DNA from: Phallusia fumigata
Lineage: Eukaryota > Chordata > Ascidiacea > Phlebobranchia > Ascidiidae
Length of the DNA stretch: 64,000 nt
Assembly (NCBI GenBank): GCA_008931825.1
Contig: QXVZ01022462.1
Span: forward strand, 10,635 to 74,634
Reading direction: 5' to 3'
Every line of letters begins with the position of its first letter. Position 1 is the stretch's first letter. The position numbers and the translations under genes are program-made. Shown piece by piece: positions 60,599 to 64,000 of the stretch. The notes below the pieces were generated by a model. It was given only the letters and a program-made list of their open reading frames with translations. It searched no databases and was not told where the DNA came from.

Positions 60599-61971
60599 TA
60601 ACCACATATTTCACGACTAAGGTTATGTTCTGCCCTGCTGTCCAGCATAAGGCTTAATGTCAATTGTTCAGACACTATATAACCGGTATACCAGAGTTAA
60701 AGCTAACCTAAAGCGAAGCAAGTTGGCATTTAACGTTGCTTACTGGCGCCCGTACTGTACACCTAGCCTCTCGGCAGATCGCTAACTGGAAGTTCTACGT
60801 GCCAAACACTTTCCAAGCCTCATGGTTGTTTTCAATACCCTCGAACTTACCGTAACGAAATACACTGAAACTGTTGTTCGTGTATTGGGATCTCCGTGTT
60901 TTCGTTGTAGTGTTGCTATTGTGCAACAGGCTTGTGCCCTAACTTGCCATGTAACGAACATCAACTTGTGACGAACATTGCCCAAAGGAATGAGTGACTC
61001 CTAGGCGAAAAAGTTTCGCGCGTGATGCATTACAACGCCTTATCGCTGTAAAATTTCGAGACCATTTAAAATAGGTTAACGACCAACTTACGTCCAATAG
61101 CAGAACATACAGCGCCGCCCGGTGTATGTTATATAACCGACCCTTGTGACCAAAACACGTAATACGTTATAGTACAGGTGTAGATGAACTTGCGAGATGC
61201 TTTTCAGATGTTTTTTGCCCTCGCTAACTTTAGCTTTTTGCTCAGTTTTTTTCTCGCAGACCTAAAAAACTGATCGTCAACAGCTTATTAAAAATAAAAC
61301 AGCGACTCTAGTGTATGTTCACACTAATTCGGGAAGTTGTGTAAGTTTCATTCGTACAACATAGCGCAACACTTATAGTGTGAAGAAGAAGCAAAGCGCC
61401 AATGCCCCGAAATCTTTTTTTATACTTTTAATGCAATAAAATACATAAACTTTAATCTGTGTAGAACCTTACGGATTTAAAGTCAGTTAACTGAACAGAT
61501 GGTAGTTAACCAATACCAGAGAAAACATGTACAAAAATGCATGCAAAGAACAATTGCAACTTTTTATGTAAGGTCTAAATCTTTTGGTTTGTTGACGTTT
61601 TCATTGCAGAGGGTAACAGTCGTATTTTTCATTTCCCCATCCGCAAACAATGTTTTGATTTTGCTCTTTTTTGCACTGGAACTATTGGGAAGCACAGGAA
61701 TGTCTACAATTCAAAAATATTTAAATTTCGTTGTGAACAAAGACTTGGTTTAAAGTTTAACATGTGTTTGAAGACAGCATTTTTAAAATGAAGAACCTTT
61801 AGCAACAATTAAAGCATAAACTTTCCTACATTGGCGAACGTTTTAATATCGTCGAACCGCCTGCACGCTATTTTGTTGCTGGTGAGTGAAACTGCTTGTA
61901 TCTTGTAAATTTATTTGCTATAAGCAACTTAAAAACTTAAGGCATAAAGGAGGCAACTTAAAACTAGAGGC
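60599..61971. other. Intergenic; no supported gene
   Basis: An 84-codon ATG frame at 61499-61753 has a hydrophobic middle (NNVLILLFFALELLG) but no splice or homology support. The remainder is without features. Confidence 0.4.
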
Positions 61972-62358
61972 TTAAAGCTTTTTGAACCAAAAACAGAAAG
62001 GTCTAGGTAAAATTTCAATCAGCTTGCCTTCGAAGGCAAAACAGTGGCACTTTTGCGCAACTGAATATTTTACTCGGTTTAATTTTATTGCTACCTTACC
62101 GTTCTCGTAAATGTTCATATTTCCGCCACAAACTGTTACGTCAGAGTTTTCAAGATTGGTTTTGTCAAAGCGCAAACCAAGCACTTCTGCATTGCCATTT
62201 TCGTTTTGGTGTTCCTGTTGAGTTATATCTAAAAAATACACTGCATCTTTTACAGTATCTGCATAAACGGTTTTAGTGGTTTCTAGTGTCCGCCACTCCT
62301 CATTTATGACAATAATATATAGTGTGTTACACAAAGGTAATGCACATGGGAAATGCAA
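61972..62358 (-). CDS. Orphan terminal exon or small gene, function unknown
   Basis: A 128-codon frame without ATG at its open end, stopping at TAA 61972-61974. From about residue 20 it is convincingly protein-like: EEWRTLETTKTVYADTVKDA, LGLRFDKTNLENSDVTVCGG, NIYENGKVAIKLNRV, then QKCHCFAFEGKL. The alternating hydrophobic pattern suggests beta strands. It is probably a spliced exon whose acceptor lies around 62310-62340; upstream exons on the minus strand were not found. It is divergently placed to the SGPP gene. No family is recognised. Confidence 0.4.
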   Translation of the reverse strand: MHFPCALPLCNTLYIIVINEEWRTLETTKTVYADTVKDAVYFLDITQQEHQNENGNAEVLGLRFDKTNLENSDVTVCGGNMNIYENGKVAIKLNRVKYSVAQKCHCFAFEGKLIEILPRPFCFWFKKL

Positions 62359-63075
62359 CTTACACTAAAAAAATGCAATGTCTTTCCTTGAATTTAGTTT
62401 CATGACATTTGACAATTCTTCACAGTAGAAAACAATCTAACCCTCAAGTAATAAATATATATGTTTGTTTAACTACGTTTTACTCTGGACTTCACAACCT
62501 TTAAAACTTGTTTCAAGAAACAGTGACCGATGACGTATCCAGTCTCGTTTGTGCGAATGCTTGTCTATTTTAATTTAATTTGTTTTAGAAGAAGCTACCG
62601 CTACTGCCCATTTTGCCTATTATTTTCCGTTTAAAGCCTGAATCAGCGATTATGTTTTTTTGTTAGCTGCTTTTTAGGTACGTGTCTTGTGTTTCCGATT
62701 ATTACCTTTTCGGAATTGATGGAACCTCATCTTGAACTGCATTATATCGAAGAACACCATACAGTATCCTTGATTATATACTTTGATTATGTAGGCAAAA
62801 ATATAGTATTTTTGAATATATACCTCAAAATCATTAATACTACATAGACGACATGCATGTAGTATCTATGCTCAAAATAGAGGTTGGACCGGATTAAGCT
62901 TACATCTAGTTTAAAGATTTCTGACACGTTCAGCGCTAGCGAGTAAGTTTGTTACGTGCTGCGGCATTCTGCGGCGAAAAACTTCGGTGCGATTTTGGGT
63001 GTGTCGTCGCGAAGCAACCGGCAGAAGGTAAGGAACTGGAAATTTGTTCATTGTGCTTTGAACTTAAACGACAAG
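62359..63075. promoter_or_regulatory. Upstream region and 5' leader of the SGPP gene
   Basis: AT-rich to about 62930, then a sharp rise in GC (62940-63075) up to the start codon, as expected for a transcribed leader or promoter-proximal region. A non-ATG frame in the same phase runs upstream of the ATG but is not taken as coding. Confidence 0.4.
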
Positions 63076-63893
63076 ATGGACTTTTTGTGGAGGGTGACCG
63101 ATTACTTAATGGACTTTGAAAAGGTGCGTGTATTCCAAAATTTGTGTGGCTTGCGTGAGTCAAAAGAAAATACACCAGAAAACGAAAACATAGACGAACA
63201 CAACAACCATTTATACGATGAGTTTGAGCCAGATAGAAGTAAATTACGTAAGATAAATCAACACCAAAAGCATCTCAGTTCTTATGGAAAAGCAAAACCT
63301 TCCAGTCCGGATTTGTCCGAAAGCCTCGCAGAATCCAAAACCTATGAGGTCCAGAATTGGTTTCTTTACTACTTATTTCGTTTTGGATCCCTTCTTGGCC
63401 ATGAGGTGTTTTACATCACGTTTATTCCTTGCATATTCTGGAACCTGGACCCTTTTATTGGAAGAAAAATGATTGTTATTTGGGTGGTAACCATGTAAGT
63501 TGTTTTCTAATGTTGTCCAAAAATAACATGTTGCAATGTATTTATATGAGTAATTTTGAATTTTATTCTGGCGGTTGTAGGCATAAAGACATGATACAAC
63601 AATTTTTATGTTAATACTACCAGCAAAAATGGTGATGTTTAACCTGGATTGTAAACTGCAACTTTTATTGTTCACACATAGCCAACAGCATCTTTGCGAA
63701 ACTTGCTTTTTGTGTGCTAAGGTATATTGGGCAAGCTTTGAAGGATTTGATTCAGTGGCCTCGACCTGCATGGCCACCTGTATTTAAACTGGAAACGAGA
63801 GTTCAGGCAGAGTATGGAATTCCATCCACACATGCAATTGCTGGAACAGCTTTACCATTTTCATTTCTAATGGCAATGTATGGCAGATATGAG
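63076..63893 (+). CDS. SGPP1: Sphingosine-1-phosphate phosphatase, first two exons (continues past window)
   Basis: Exons 63076-63494 and 63722-63893, phase-compatible (AT|G), with the second donor GAG|GTAAAG at 63894. The enzyme is an ER membrane lipid phosphatase of the PAP2 superfamily that dephosphorylates sphingosine-1-phosphate and so feeds sphingosine back to ceramide. The N-terminus has [11 protein letters not shown], as in vertebrate SGPP1 and SGPP2, then a hydrophilic loop. [20 protein letters not shown] begins the membrane part, followed by IWNLDP-like [10 protein letters not shown]. The first PAP2 motif is KDLIQWPRP (about residues 147-155) and the second starts PSTHA (about 175). 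The third motif lies outside the window. The ATG at 63076 was chosen because the upstream frame lacks an ATG. Orthology to SGPP1 rather than SGPP2 is not resolved. Confidence 0.93.
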
Positions 63894-64000
63894 GTAAAGC
63901 AAAGTTTTCTACTGTCCAAAAAAGCTTTGTCACGAAATCATTTACTGGTTATTACTTACATAATGACATAGCATTAAGTCTGTCTAAAATGTACTTAGAA

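Overview
The window reads as a compact, AT-rich invertebrate-chordate genome, most likely a Ciona-type tunicate. This is inferred from very short introns, deuterostome-type orthologues (CASD1, BBS1, HMCES, SGPP) and AG sites just upstream of start codons that would suit spliced-leader trans-splicing. Coordinates of spliced genes come from reading GT/AG borders and checking that phases join; no transcript data were used.

Layout. 508-7140 (+) holds the last 13 exons of a CASD1-like sialate O-acetyltransferase whose 5' end lies before the window. 7141-12957 is intergenic, with several small DNA-transposon derivatives. 12958-14730 (-) is a full-length BBS1 in a single exon. 15216-16290 is a fold-back element. 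18667-23093 (+) is a six-exon HMCES (abasic-site shield, SRAP domain). 63076 onward (+) is the start of a sphingosine-1-phosphate phosphatase that runs off the window. These four genes are unrelated housekeeping functions and do not form an operon.

Between them, about 25-48 kb is a different landscape: small exons of fast-evolving, cysteine-containing genes that I cannot assign to a known family. The best member (gene A, 44959-47213, minus) has seven exons with phase-compatible junctions. They encode a hydrophobic segment, a helix-rich, cysteine-containing body with N-glycosylation sites, and a basic tail. Two partner copies on the plus strand (36634-37650 and about 40970-43092) keep the same exon lengths (82 and 72 nt in both, 95 nt in one) but carry stops, so they look like dead paralogues. 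Signal-peptide exons of relatives point the other way at about 40.0 kb and 36.0 kb, giving duplicated divergent pairs. Two further loci (25.8-26.6 kb minus, 59.6-59.9 kb plus) share a different C-terminal exon that could be the last strands of a TNF/C1q-like beta sandwich. Together this looks like a birth-and-death cluster of secreted or membrane ligands, perhaps immune or recognition molecules. That function is inference.

About 51.1-56.5 kb is a tandem array of roughly 1.8-kb units with no convincing gene. Single Ns at 5433, 5720, 41688 and 53609 mark contig joins, and at least one (41688) sits inside an exact-looking duplication that may be an assembly artefact.
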